In this document: in pieces, positions 25,131 through 33,430 of the stretch | How positions within the stretch are numbered: position 1 is the stretch's first letter | Layout: each line of letters opens with the position of its first letter | Assembly (NCBI GenBank): GCA_903893135.1 | Contig: CAITLA010000042.1 | Location: 1 to 36,879 of the forward strand | Direction of reading: 5' to 3' | Length of the DNA: 36,879 nt | Source: an uncultured Syntrophaceae bacterium | GTDB lineage: Bacteria > Desulfobacterota > Syntrophia > Syntrophales > UBA2185 | The notes under the pieces: model-generated | The model's input: only the letters and a program-made list of their open reading frames with translations | Databases searched by the model: none | What the model was told of the DNA's origin: nothing | Made by a program: the position numbers and the translations under genes

Positions 25131-25709
25131 ATGGGAAAGTCAATTAAAGGATCGAGGACAGAAAAAAACCTGCTGGCAGCCTTCGCCGGTGAGTCGCAGG
25201 CAAGAAACAGATATACCTATTTCGCCAGCGCCGCCAGAAAAGAGTGTTTTGAACAAATTGCGCACATTTTCTTGGAAACGGCGGAAAACGAAAAAGAACA
25301 CGCCAAGGTATTTTTCAAGCATCTGGAGGGAGGCGATGTGGAGATCGCTGCTTCCTATCCCGCAGGCGTCATAGCAGACACCAGGAGCAACCTCATGGAG
25401 GCGGCAGCCGGAGAGAAGCTGGAGTGGTCCACTCTATACCGAGAATTTGAGCGGATCGCCAGAGAAGAGGGGTTCCCTGGAATTGCGAACTCCTTTGCTC
25501 AAATTGCGAAGGTGGAAATGTTTCATGAGGTGAGATACAGAAAATTTATAAAGAACATCGAGAACAAAGAAGTATTTAAGAAGAAAACACCCGTAAAATG
25601 GCACTGCATAAACTGCGGTTACATCTTCGAGGGAACCGAAGCGCCAGCTGAATGTCCCGCGTGCAAACATCCACAATCATACTACGAAATATTGGCGGAA
25701 AATTATTAA
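25131..25709 (+). CDS. Rubrerythrin (classical)
   Basis: 192 residues of canonical order: a four-helix diiron domain and a C-terminal rubredoxin domain. Diiron ligand motifs are FAGESQARNRY, ENEKEHAKVF, AAAGEKLEWSTLY (full GExxE) and KVEMFHEVRYRKF. The iron-sulfur-like Fe(Cys)4 site is CINCGY and CPAC. The protein detoxifies hydrogen peroxide in the cytoplasm. Its sequence is closer to the Desulfovibrio type than the rubrerythrin at 4884, and unlike it, no rubredoxin gene is adjacent. A perfect TATAAT at 25091-25096 precedes it but without a good -35, so regulation by an activator is possible. Confidence 0.97.
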   Translation: MGKSIKGSRTEKNLLAAFAGESQARNRYTYFASAARKECFEQIAHIFLETAENEKEHAKVFFKHLEGGDVEIAASYPAGVIADTRSNLMEAAAGEKLEWSTLYREFERIAREEGFPGIANSFAQIAKVEMFHEVRYRKFIKNIENKEVFKKKTPVKWHCINCGYIFEGTEAPAECPACKHPQSYYEILAENY

Positions 25710-25728
25710 CCGGGAATGCATAAGTTCT

Positions 25729-26301
25729 ATGACAGGCGTTATTTTATCCGGCGGAAAAAGCGCGAGAATGGGAATGAACAAGGCTTTCCTCGAGATTGAA
25801 GGCAAGCGTCTGATCGATAGAACCATGCTGATGTTCAGGGACATATTCCGGGAAGTGATCCTTGTAACCAATTCCCCCCTGGATTATCTTGATCAGGACT
25901 GCATTATTGTCTCCGATATATTCAAGAATAAGGGCGCCCTGGGAGGCATATATACAGGACTTTTCTATGCCTCTTGCAATCATGCCTTTGTTTCTGCCTG
26001 CGATATGCCCTTCATAAACAGGTCGTTCATAGAGCATATGATTGAATACGCAGACAGATATGACATTGTGGCGCCGGAACCTTCTGACGGTCTCCAACCT
26101 CTCCATGCCATTTATTCAAAGCGATGCCTTCCTCCTATCAAGAAGCTTATGGATATGGACAGCCTGAAGATCACCGGCTTTTATAGAGGATTAAAGACCA
26201 TGGTGATCAAGGAAGAGACTATCAAATCTTTTGATCCGGAAGGAAAGATGTTCCTGAATGTCAACACGCAAACGGATTTTGAACGTATTTCCTCGCTCTG
26301 A
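25729..26301 (+). CDS. mobA: Molybdenum cofactor guanylyltransferase MobA
   Basis: 190 residues with a nucleotidyltransferase fold. The N-terminal GTP-binding motif GVILSGGKSARMGMNKA is nearly invariant. ACDMPFI carries the metal-binding Asp, PLHAIYSKRCL is typical, and the C-terminal FLNVNTQTDFER is the usual MobA ending. The enzyme attaches GMP to molybdopterin for enzymes of the DMSO reductase family, such as formate dehydrogenase. It lies 19 bases after rubrerythrin and 68 before fixC, all on the plus strand; the functional link to its neighbours is unclear. Confidence 0.95.
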   Translation: MTGVILSGGKSARMGMNKAFLEIEGKRLIDRTMLMFRDIFREVILVTNSPLDYLDQDCIIVSDIFKNKGALGGIYTGLFYASCNHAFVSACDMPFINRSFIEHMIEYADRYDIVAPEPSDGLQPLHAIYSKRCLPPIKKLMDMDSLKITGFYRGLKTMVIKEETIKSFDPEGKMFLNVNTQTDFERISSL

Positions 26302-26369
26302 TATCTTTTAATCTCTCGCAGAGGGGATTCTGAAAAATATTATGCGGAAAGCCAAGAGGCATCGGGGAA

Positions 26370-27656
26370 ATGGATAAATTCGATGTGATAATTGTGGGAG
26401 CGGGACTGGCTGGCCTTGGGGCGGCGTATACGCTCGCAGGGAACGGTCTTGAGGTGCTGGTTCTGGAGCGGGGGGACAATCCCGGCGCAAAGAATATGAC
26501 TGGCGGCCGTCTTTACTTGAACCCCGTTCGCAATTTGTTTCCCGGCCTATTCGACAATGCCCCTGTCGAGCGCTTCATAACCCATGAAGGAATATCAATC
26601 ATGGCAAAGGACCGCTCGGTGACACTCAACTATTCCGAAAATGAACTCACGGACGAACCCCATCAGAGCTACAGTATCCTCAGATCGAAGTTCGACAGAT
26701 GGCTCTCGGAACGGGTGGAAGATAAGGGGGTCGCGATCTTACCTAAGATCAGGGTCGATGACGTCATCAAGGATAGCGGGCAAATTATAGGTGTCATTGC
26801 AGGCGCTGACGAACTACGGGCCGACGTTGTGCTTGCCTGTGACGGTGTATTATCGCTCGTCTCCGAAAAAGCCGGCCTGCGATCGCCCGCTGCGCCCGGC
26901 AGCTTCGCCCTCGGCATCAAGGAAGTAATCGCTCTGAATTCCGGGGTCATCAATGAACGTTTCAATCTGGAAGGTGACGAAGGAGCGGCGCGCCTCTTTG
27001 TGGGAGAAGTAACCCGTGGGAAATTCGGAGGTGGCTTTCTCTACACAAACAAGGAGAGTGTCAGTCTGGGCATCGTTGTCGGCATCGAGGATGCTGCAGA
27101 AGACAGGCTTCCTATCGAAGTACCCGCCCTCCTGGACGCTTTCAAGGAGCGGCCGGAGATCGCCCCCCTAATCAGGGGAGGAAGCACAGTAGAGTATTCG
27201 GCGCATATTATACCGGAGGGCGGCTTCAAGGCAATTGGCAATCTGTGCGGAAACGGCATCCTGGTCGCGGGTGATGCTGCCGGGCTCGCAATGAACATCG
27301 GTTTCACGGTGAGGGGCATGGAATTTGCGCTGGCTTCAGGCCACTTCGCCGCCCAGGCCATCATGAAGGCGAAGGAAGCCGGGAATTTTGATGCTCCGAC
27401 CCTGAGCATTTACAGGAGGCTTCTCGAAGACAGTTTCGTTCTTAAGGATTTGAGAAACTTCCAGGAAACACCTGCTGTGATCGGAAATCCGCGGGTTTTC
27501 AACCATTACCCGGAGCTGATCGGAGCAATCATGAGAGATGTTTACTCCGTTCCCGCAGGTCCCAAAGATAGGCTGTACCCGACTATTAAAAAACATCTGA
27601 CTCTCCCCGAATTGTGGGCCCTGTTCATAGATATGAAAGGGGTAATGAAGATATGA
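26370..27656 (+). CDS. fixC: FAD-dependent ETF:quinone oxidoreductase-like protein FixC
   Basis: 428 residues, the same length as E. coli FixC. The N-terminal FAD site is VIIVGAGLAGLGAAY (residues 6-20). GAKNMTGGRLY, SYSILRSKFDRWL, GIKEVI, GGGFLYTNKESVSLG, EYSAHIIPEGG, GILVAGDAAGLAMNIGFT and a final MKGVMKI follow the FixC pattern throughout. It takes electrons from FixAB (ETF) and, with the ferredoxin FixX, passes them to a quinone or other acceptor. Its stop overlaps fixX (ATGA), indicating translational coupling. The start at 26370 has GGGGAA just upstream. Confidence 0.96.
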   Translation: MDKFDVIIVGAGLAGLGAAYTLAGNGLEVLVLERGDNPGAKNMTGGRLYLNPVRNLFPGLFDNAPVERFITHEGISIMAKDRSVTLNYSENELTDEPHQSYSILRSKFDRWLSERVEDKGVAILPKIRVDDVIKDSGQIIGVIAGADELRADVVLACDGVLSLVSEKAGLRSPAAPGSFALGIKEVIALNSGVINERFNLEGDEGAARLFVGEVTRGKFGGGFLYTNKESVSLGIVVGIEDAAEDRLPIEVPALLDAFKERPEIAPLIRGGSTVEYSAHIIPEGGFKAIGNLCGNGILVAGDAAGLAMNIGFTVRGMEFALASGHFAAQAIMKAKEAGNFDAPTLSIYRRLLEDSFVLKDLRNFQETPAVIGNPRVFNHYPELIGAIMRDVYSVPAGPKDRLYPTIKKHLTLPELWALFIDMKGVMKI

Positions 27657-27937
27657 GCGAAAGGCTGGACTTGAAGGCTAAACTGGGGCTCGATGTGTTC
27701 AAGCCTGCCCTAGAACCCCACATCAAGATCAAACAGGGGATGGAAAAAGACCTGCGCCTGAAACCGGCTATCCGTGCTTGTCCGGCGGGCCTCTACAGCG
27801 AGAATGACAACGGCGAGGTCGTCCTTACTATAGACGGGTGTCTCGAGTGCGGCACCTGCCGGCTTGTCTGCGGCACAGAGATTCTCGATTGGAATTATCC
27901 TCCGGGGGGAACCGGTGTGCAGTACCGTTTCGGTTAG
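27653..27937 (+). CDS. fixX: Ferredoxin-like protein FixX
   Basis: 94 residues (E. coli FixX has 95). The ATG at 27653 overlaps the fixC stop. The conserved RACPAGLYSENDNGEV segment and a Cys cluster CLECGTCRLVCG fit one [4Fe-4S] cluster, and the ending YPPGGTGVQYRFG matches FixX. It accepts electrons from FixC. The frame is open 39 bases further upstream inside fixC, but that extension is not family-like. It is followed after 157 bases by the acyl-CoA dehydrogenase. Confidence 0.95.
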   Translation: MSERLDLKAKLGLDVFKPALEPHIKIKQGMEKDLRLKPAIRACPAGLYSENDNGEVVLTIDGCLECGTCRLVCGTEILDWNYPPGGTGVQYRFG

Positions 27938-28094
27938 GCACGAGATATTTTTCATGGCGGCAATACAAGCTGTATAGTTGAAGTTTTTTAAATTCCATGT
28001 CGTTGCGACTGAAAGACTCTGCCATAATGTCAATGGGACGGGGCATCCTGGCCGAAATGACCGTCTGGACAATAAAATCGAGGGGATGAATGTT

Positions 28095-29234
28095 ATGGAT
28101 TTTAAATTTACTGAGGAACAAGAACTGATTCGTAAAAATGTGAGAGAATTTTGTGTGAAGAACGTGGAACCCATCGCCGCGGAAATCGATGAGAACAGCC
28201 GCCACCCCGCCGAGTTGTTTGAAAAACTCTCTGATGGGGGCTGGATGGGCATACCCATTCCGCAGGAATACGGGGGAGCCGGGGCGGACTTTTTAACCAA
28301 TATCATTGTAGTGGAAGAACTTTCCCGGTCATGCTCCTCCACGGGGTTTACCGTGTCGACTCATGCCAGCATCATGTGCATGATGATACTTCTATTTGGT
28401 ACGGAAGAGCAGAAGAAGATTTACCTGACCCCCATGGCAGAAGGCAAGCGTTTGGGGGCTTTCTGCCTGACCGAGCCCGGTGCAGGCACCGACGTCATGG
28501 CCGTCACTACCGCCGCAGTTTTAGACGGCAATGAATATGTCATCAATGGAACCAAGACCTTCACGTCCAACGGCCCCATTGCGGGGACATTCATTGTCTT
28601 CGCATGGACGGACAAATCTGCCGGTCGCAAAGGCATGAGCACATTCATAGTCCCCAGAGAAACCCCAGGTCTCAGAGTGGGTGAGCATTTCAAGAAGATG
28701 GGTCTCCGGTCTTCACAGACATCAGAGATCATCTTCAAAGACTGCCGCGTGCCGAAGAATAATCTTCTTGGGAAGGAAGGGGCCGGTCTCCAGATGGCAA
28801 TGGCCGGCTTCGATGGCGGCCGGGTGGGAATTGCCGCGCAATGCATCGGTATTCTCCAGGCAGCACTGGACGAATCTATCCGGTATTCCAAGGAGAGGAT
28901 TCAATTCGGTTCCCCCATAGCCCGTAACCAGGCCATCGCCTGGATGATAGCGGACATGGCCACGGACCTCTCCGCTGCCCGCTTCCTCACCTACCACGCA
29001 GCCTGGCTCAAAGACCAAAAGCTGCCATTCAGTAAGGAAGCCGCCATGGCTAAACTCTATGCATCGGAGGCAGCCATGCGTCATACCGTGAAGGCAGTTC
29101 AGATACATGGCGGATACGGCTACTGCAAAGGCGCCAAGGTGGAGCGTTTGATGCGTGACGCCAAGATTACGGAAATATATGAGGGAACGTCAGAGGCACA
29201 GCGGATGGTCATCTCGGGGATCGTGCTCCGCTGA
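28095..29234 (+). CDS. Short-chain acyl-CoA dehydrogenase
   Basis: 379 residues from ATG 28095, with GAGGGG nine bases upstream; an ATG at 28086 would sit directly on the ribosome binding site. It resembles butyryl-CoA-type dehydrogenases: DFKFTEEQELIRKNVREF, IPIPQEYGGAGADFL, AFCLTEPGAGTDVMAV, YVINGTKTFTSNG, GLRSSQTSEIIFKDC, IQFGSPIARNQAIAWM, IHGGYGYCKGAKVERLMRDA. The catalytic base is Glu363 in EIYEGTSEAQR, the position used by short- and medium-chain enzymes. FAD-bound electrons go to ETF (fixAB) encoded directly downstream. The substrate chain is not determined by sequence. The spacing from fixX suggests its own ribosome binding region but the same transcript. Confidence 0.95.
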   Translation: MDFKFTEEQELIRKNVREFCVKNVEPIAAEIDENSRHPAELFEKLSDGGWMGIPIPQEYGGAGADFLTNIIVVEELSRSCSSTGFTVSTHASIMCMMILLFGTEEQKKIYLTPMAEGKRLGAFCLTEPGAGTDVMAVTTAAVLDGNEYVINGTKTFTSNGPIAGTFIVFAWTDKSAGRKGMSTFIVPRETPGLRVGEHFKKMGLRSSQTSEIIFKDCRVPKNNLLGKEGAGLQMAMAGFDGGRVGIAAQCIGILQAALDESIRYSKERIQFGSPIARNQAIAWMIADMATDLSAARFLTYHAAWLKDQKLPFSKEAAMAKLYASEAAMRHTVKAVQIHGGYGYCKGAKVERLMRDAKITEIYEGTSEAQRMVISGIVLR

Positions 29235-29280
29235 GCACCTGCTCAACTAAGCCCAGCTTTTTAGGATGAGGAGCAAGTTT

Positions 29281-30048
29281 ATGCCTTCCATTATTGCCTG
29301 TTTTAAATGGGTCATCGATGAGGCCTACATCCGGCGCGGCCCGTCCGGCGATTTGGATTTCTCCTCCGTGGATTACAAGATTGGCGAGTATGACCGCAAT
29401 GCCATCGAGGAAGCCGCCCGGCTGAAAGAAGACCTTGGAGGCAAGGCCATCGCCGTCACTGTCGGTATGCCCGAGGCTACGAAAGGCGTCAAAGATGCCC
29501 TCTCCCGTGGGACCGACGAGGCCTATTTTATAGCCGACAGTTCTTTCGGCAATCTGGATTCTTCCCAGACTGCCCTCATCCTGGCTGAGGTCATCCGCAC
29601 CAGGATAGAACAATATGACATTATCCTCTGCGGCGAGGGTTCCAGTGACCTCTATGCCCAGCAGGTCGGCCCCCGCCTGGCAGAACAACTGGGGATACCC
29701 TGCATTTCCTTCGTACAGAAGCTCTCCATTACAAAGCACCAACTCGTCGCGGAGCGTCGCGTCGAAGAAGGCATTGAAGTAATCACGGCGCCCCTGCCTG
29801 CCCTGGTAACAGTTCTACCCGATATCAATGTCCCCAGGATCCCCGGGGTCAAAGACACCCTGATGGCGGGAAAGAAGCCCACCGTGAAGATTACAAGAGA
29901 TGAACTTCCGCCCTTCGGTGGGCCCCTGCTACGAACGATCAGCCTCACAGCTTCAAGGATAGAACGGAGCTGCGAGAGATTCGGGACAGACACCGCAGAG
30001 ATAGCCCGATTTGTGGGATCATTGCGCAAGAAAGGCGTCATCGGTTAA
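29281..30048 (+). CDS. fixA: Electron transfer flavoprotein beta subunit, FixA type
   Basis: 255 residues from ATG 29281, with GAGGAG seven bases upstream; the first ATG at 29266 lies within that ribosome binding site. The protein follows E. coli FixA/YdiQ: SGDLDFSSVDYKIGEYDRNA, KDALSRGTDEAYF, DIILCGEGSSDLYAQQVG, PLPALVTVLPDINVPRIP and KKPTVKITRDEL. It binds AMP or FAD and takes electrons from the dehydrogenase. It is quite different from the EtfB at 36721. It is adjacent to fixB. Confidence 0.94.
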   Translation: MPSIIACFKWVIDEAYIRRGPSGDLDFSSVDYKIGEYDRNAIEEAARLKEDLGGKAIAVTVGMPEATKGVKDALSRGTDEAYFIADSSFGNLDSSQTALILAEVIRTRIEQYDIILCGEGSSDLYAQQVGPRLAEQLGIPCISFVQKLSITKHQLVAERRVEEGIEVITAPLPALVTVLPDINVPRIPGVKDTLMAGKKPTVKITRDELPPFGGPLLRTISLTASRIERSCERFGTDTAEIARFVGSLRKKGVIG

Positions 30049-30058
30049 AGGAGATCAT

Positions 30059-31006
30059 ATGTCAGGAGTGTGGATAATTTCGGAAAACCGCAGGCAATCC
30101 ATGGAGATCTTAAACATCGGCCAACAGTTAGCCGATAAGATGGGAACGCGTGTATCCGCGCTTCTTTACCAAAACCGCGAACATGTGGAGGACTGCATCA
30201 ATCATGGAGCGGATGAGGTCATGCTCCTTCCCCCACTGAGCAGTGAACAGCCCCTGGAAAGCCACATCCCTGTTATCATCGAAGAAGCAAGAAAAGGAGA
30301 ACCCGATCTGATCCTCCTCCCCGCCACGCCGAGAGGAAAAAATATGGCAGCCCTGATAGCGGCACGACTGAATGTAGGACTCGTGAGCAGTTGTACGAAA
30401 ATAGATTTTAACGAGGAGAGCAAAACGTTGGTTATGGAACGCTTGTCACACGGAGGAGCGGCGGTGCAGAAGGTGATTTGCACGGCCAGCCCTGCCATGG
30501 CTACCATCCCACCGAGAACTTATGAGACGGCTATGCCGGAGACAGGACGACAAGGGAATGTCCGGGACCTCCCGCCACCACCAGCTTCCGCAATTAAAGT
30601 AATCGAGAGGAAACTGAAGGAAAGGGAGACGAAAGACATCTCCGAAGCGCGGGTCGTCGTCTGTGTAGGAAGAGGCATAGAGAAGGAGGAAGACCTGGCC
30701 ATCGCCCGTCAATTCGCCGAAGTCGTGGGCGGTGCAATAGGTTGCACGAGGCCGATTGCCGAAGAGTTTCACTGGCTGCCTGAAGAGCTCTGCATCGGTC
30801 TTTCCGGCGTACAGATAAAACCGGATCTCTACTTTGGCATCGGGGTTTCCGGCCAGATTCAGCATGTGACCGGCATACGTAATGCCAAGGTGATCGCCGC
30901 CGTGAATAAGGATGATAATGCCCCTATCTTCAAGGCAGCCGACTTCGGCATCATCGGCGATCTCTATGACGTGATGCCGAAACTCATCTCCGAATTAAAG
31001 AAATGA
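30059..31006 (+). CDS. fixB: Electron transfer flavoprotein alpha subunit, FixB type
   Basis: 315 residues from ATG 30059, with AAAGGAG five bases upstream. The N-terminal ETF domain is followed by the conserved C-terminal FAD domain: VVVCVGRGIEKEEDLAIA, GGAIGCTRPIAEEFHWLP, LCIGLSGVQIKPDLYFGIG, SGQIQHVTGI, KVIAAVNKDDNAPIFKAAD, and GIIGDLYDVMPKLI. The Arg/Ser/Gln residues contacting FAD are in place (TRPIAEE, GVSGQIQH). It forms ETF with fixA. It ends the fix operon; an 801-base gap follows. Confidence 0.95.
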   Translation: MSGVWIISENRRQSMEILNIGQQLADKMGTRVSALLYQNREHVEDCINHGADEVMLLPPLSSEQPLESHIPVIIEEARKGEPDLILLPATPRGKNMAALIAARLNVGLVSSCTKIDFNEESKTLVMERLSHGGAAVQKVICTASPAMATIPPRTYETAMPETGRQGNVRDLPPPPASAIKVIERKLKERETKDISEARVVVCVGRGIEKEEDLAIARQFAEVVGGAIGCTRPIAEEFHWLPEELCIGLSGVQIKPDLYFGIGVSGQIQHVTGIRNAKVIAAVNKDDNAPIFKAADFGIIGDLYDVMPKLISELKK

Positions 31007-31721
31007 AGCAAAGGGAAATATTTCCTTCTGAAATATGGCGATAGCACCGAACCGCAAGATCAGCCCCTGCCCTGCATCACAGCCTCTTTAGCACAGACCG
31101 TAAATCGTCAAGAATCGCACTAACCATGTCCTCATGAAAAAGCCCCGCATCATGATGAGACCACAAAACAAGTGATGCAAGGGAGCGACTGGTGATGCTT
31201 TTATGCATCGTGGGCTTGTTTCTTGTGCAATGCAGATAACTAAGCCATTTCATTAACTATATTCCCTTATTTTTCAAAAGTAATCAGTTATCAATCTTGT
31301 AAGGTCAGACCGCTCTGCTTGTGGTCTCTATATAGGATATACCAAATCCTCCATCTCTTTCCTGTCGAAGCCGACATAATGTTATAGACATAATAATTGT
31401 CATATTCCTGTGAAGGTAACTCTCGCCACGCGGCCCTGCGCCTTCTTATGCAAGATATGGAGAAGATCATGCAGCAGAAAAGTCACTTACTCAGGGCCCG
31501 AGTTACCTATATGATGACTAGTTATAATGAATATATAGCTTCGCAAAAATGCCTGAGATGCGCAAAAGACACCAAGAGATTGCTTCCCTTGCCTTTGATG
31601 AAATATTAGTATATTTCATTGCTTGATATATGTGTAAGCAAGCCGTTGATGTCTACTAATATATGTCGTTTTGATGCACGCGGTAATGCAACATACCTCA
31701 CTTAGCCCCTCATCAGAGCCA
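31007..31721. other. Long intergenic region after fixB
   Basis: About 715 bases with no secure gene. Near the start is the palindrome GGAAATATTTCC (31014-31025). Between 31140 and 31217 lies a structured stretch: outer AAGCCC/GGGCTT, a hairpin GATGC-N6-GCATC (31194-31209) and the direct repeat GTGATGC (31172-31178, 31192-31198), possibly a terminator for fixB. A 70-codon plus-strand frame (31397-31609) ends in RLLPLPLMKY; it has no ribosome binding site and no family resemblance, and is not called. Two dyads (31598-31641) precede the sigma-54-like promoter. Confidence 0.5.
31598..31641. promoter_or_regulatory. Two adjacent dyads, possible activator (enhancer) sites
   Basis: ATGAAATA-N6-TATTTCAT (31598-31605, 31612-31619) and TTGCTT-N11-AAGCAA (31619-31624, 31636-31641). 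They lie about 110-150 bases upstream of the expected start for the sigma-54-like promoter, a normal distance for an enhancer-binding regulator. The second has the spacing of a dimer site. Which regulator binds is unknown, and none is encoded in the window. Confidence 0.4.
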
Positions 31722-31738
31722 TTGGCATATAAATTGCG
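31722..31738 (+). promoter_or_regulatory. Sigma-54 (RpoN) promoter candidate
   Basis: TTGGCATATAAATTGCG: GG at 31724-31725 and GC at 31736-31737, exactly 10 bases apart, with TTGGCA and TTGC matching the -24/-12 consensus apart from the seventh base. The transcription start would be near 31748, giving a leader of about 60 bases to the GTG at 31808. This promoter class needs an ATP-driven activator, so the operon is probably induced by a signal or substrate. Confidence 0.7.
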
Positions 31739-31807
31739 GTATGTACGCAAGGGATAGTCAAAGTCGAGAAATATAGTCCAATCTATAAAACCATTGGAGG
31801 TGGGGCC

Positions 31808-33385
31808 GTGGCAAAATTTATGACTGCAGAAGAAGCGATTAAGCTGATCAAGAATGGAGACACTGTGGCGACTTCCGGATTTGTCGGAATGGGTCATCCG
31901 GAAGAACTTTCGAAGGCTGTTGAAAAGAGCTTTTTGGAAACAGGTCAACCGAACAACTTGACGCTTACATTTGGCGCAAGCCAGAATGACGGAAAATCAA
32001 ACTGGGGACTGAATCGCTGGGCAAAAGAAGGTCTGGTGAGAAAGGTCGTATCTGGCCATTGGGGATTACAGCCTGATTTAATCAAGATGGCTGTTGCCAA
32101 TAAGATAGAGGCATACAATATCCCCCAGGGCGTGATTCTCCACGTATTTCGGGCGACCGCCGGCAAGAAACCGGGCATCATTACACATGTCGGCCTGAGG
32201 ACATTTGTGGATCCTCGAGAGACGGGAGGAAAACTAAACAGCATCAGCCACGAAGAGTACGTCCGCTTAATGGAAATCGATGGCAAGGAATATCTGTTCT
32301 ATAAGGCCATCCCCATCAATGTTGCCATCGTCCGCGGGACGACGGCAGATGAAAATGGCAATGTGTCCATTGAAAGAGAGGCCATATCCCTGGAATTTGC
32401 CCTATTGGCGCTTGCTGCCAAGGGGTCAGGCGGTAAGGTCATCGTGCAGGTGGAAAGGGTGACAAAAGCGGGTACGCTTCATCCGATGATGGTCAAGATA
32501 CCGAAAATATGGGTGGATGCAATCGTCGTCGCAAAGCCTGAGAACCACTGGCAGGTTCCCATGGCCGAGCAATATAATCCGAGCCTTTGCGGTGAAACCA
32601 GAGTTCCGCTGAGTCGCATACCGCCCATGAAGATGAGCGAAAGAAAAGTAATTTGCCGAAGGTGCGCCATGGAGCTTATCCCGAACGCAGTCGTAAACAT
32701 GGGTATCGGCATGCCGGAAAGCGTCGGGGCGGTTGCAGCCGAAGAGGACTTGATCGAATTGATGACATTCACGGTCGAGCCGGGAGCGATTGGAGGCATG
32801 CCCGGTGCCAAGCTCTATTTCGGGACTGCAGTCAATCCGGAAGCCTTGGTTGACCATCCCCTCATGTTTGATTTCTATGATGGCGGCGGCCTCGACCTGG
32901 CGGTCCTAGGGATGGCGGAAATGGATCAGTTCGGAAATGTGAACGTCAGTAAGTTCGGTCCCAGAATAGCCGGAGCGGGGGGATTTATTAATATCAGCCA
33001 GAGCGCAAAGAAGGTGGTTTTCTGTGGAACACTCACGGCAAGCGGTCTTGAGTTAGGGATCGGCGATGGAAAGCTCAAGGTAGTAAAAGAAGGCAAGGTG
33101 AAGAAATTAGTCAAGAAGGTGGAGCATATCACGTTCAGCGGTGAATACGGAAAGACAAGCGGTCAGAGTATCCTTTACGTTACGGAACGGGCCGTTTTTA
33201 AACTTACGCCTGAGGGCGTCATGCTGACAGAAATTGCTCCCGGCCTGGATATGGAGAAGGATGTATTATCTCAGATGGAATACAGGCCGCTCATCGCCCC
33301 TAAGGTTCAATTGATGGATGCACGCCTTTTCAAGGACGGGCCGATGGGCATCAAACCAGAGATATTGAAGAAGGCTAGTCTCTAA
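31808..33385 (+). CDS. Acetate/propionate-type CoA-transferase, class I, fused subunits
   Basis: 525 residues from GTG 31808, with GGAGG seven bases upstream. Both halves of a class I CoA-transferase are fused, as in propionate CoA-transferase and YdiF. The alpha-like half begins FMTAEEAIKLIKNGDTVATS and GFVGMGHPEELSKAV, and has VGLRTFVDPRETGGKLN. The beta-like half has the catalytic Glu in FTVEPGAIGGMP (about Glu324), AVVNMGIGMPE, DLAVLGMAEMDQFGNVNV and GAGGFINISQSAKKVVF. It swaps CoA from acetyl-CoA or another donor onto a carboxylic acid. It is the first gene after the sigma-54-like promoter and precedes the dehydratase-like gene by 45 bases, so it probably activates that enzyme's acid substrate. 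Confidence 0.94.
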   Translation: MAKFMTAEEAIKLIKNGDTVATSGFVGMGHPEELSKAVEKSFLETGQPNNLTLTFGASQNDGKSNWGLNRWAKEGLVRKVVSGHWGLQPDLIKMAVANKIEAYNIPQGVILHVFRATAGKKPGIITHVGLRTFVDPRETGGKLNSISHEEYVRLMEIDGKEYLFYKAIPINVAIVRGTTADENGNVSIEREAISLEFALLALAAKGSGGKVIVQVERVTKAGTLHPMMVKIPKIWVDAIVVAKPENHWQVPMAEQYNPSLCGETRVPLSRIPPMKMSERKVICRRCAMELIPNAVVNMGIGMPESVGAVAAEEDLIELMTFTVEPGAIGGMPGAKLYFGTAVNPEALVDHPLMFDFYDGGGLDLAVLGMAEMDQFGNVNVSKFGPRIAGAGGFINISQSAKKVVFCGTLTASGLELGIGDGKLKVVKEGKVKKLVKKVEHITFSGEYGKTSGQSILYVTERAVFKLTPEGVMLTEIAPGLDMEKDVLSQMEYRPLIAPKVQLMDARLFKDGPMGIKPEILKKASL

Positions 33386-33430
33386 AACATTAACAATTAG
33401 TCAAGAAAAAAATTTAAGGAGAACAACAAA

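Noticed and set aside
31397-31609. 70-codon plus-strand frame in the gap after fixB
   Set aside because: No ribosome binding site and no family resemblance. It ends inside the first of the dyads upstream of the sigma-54-like promoter.
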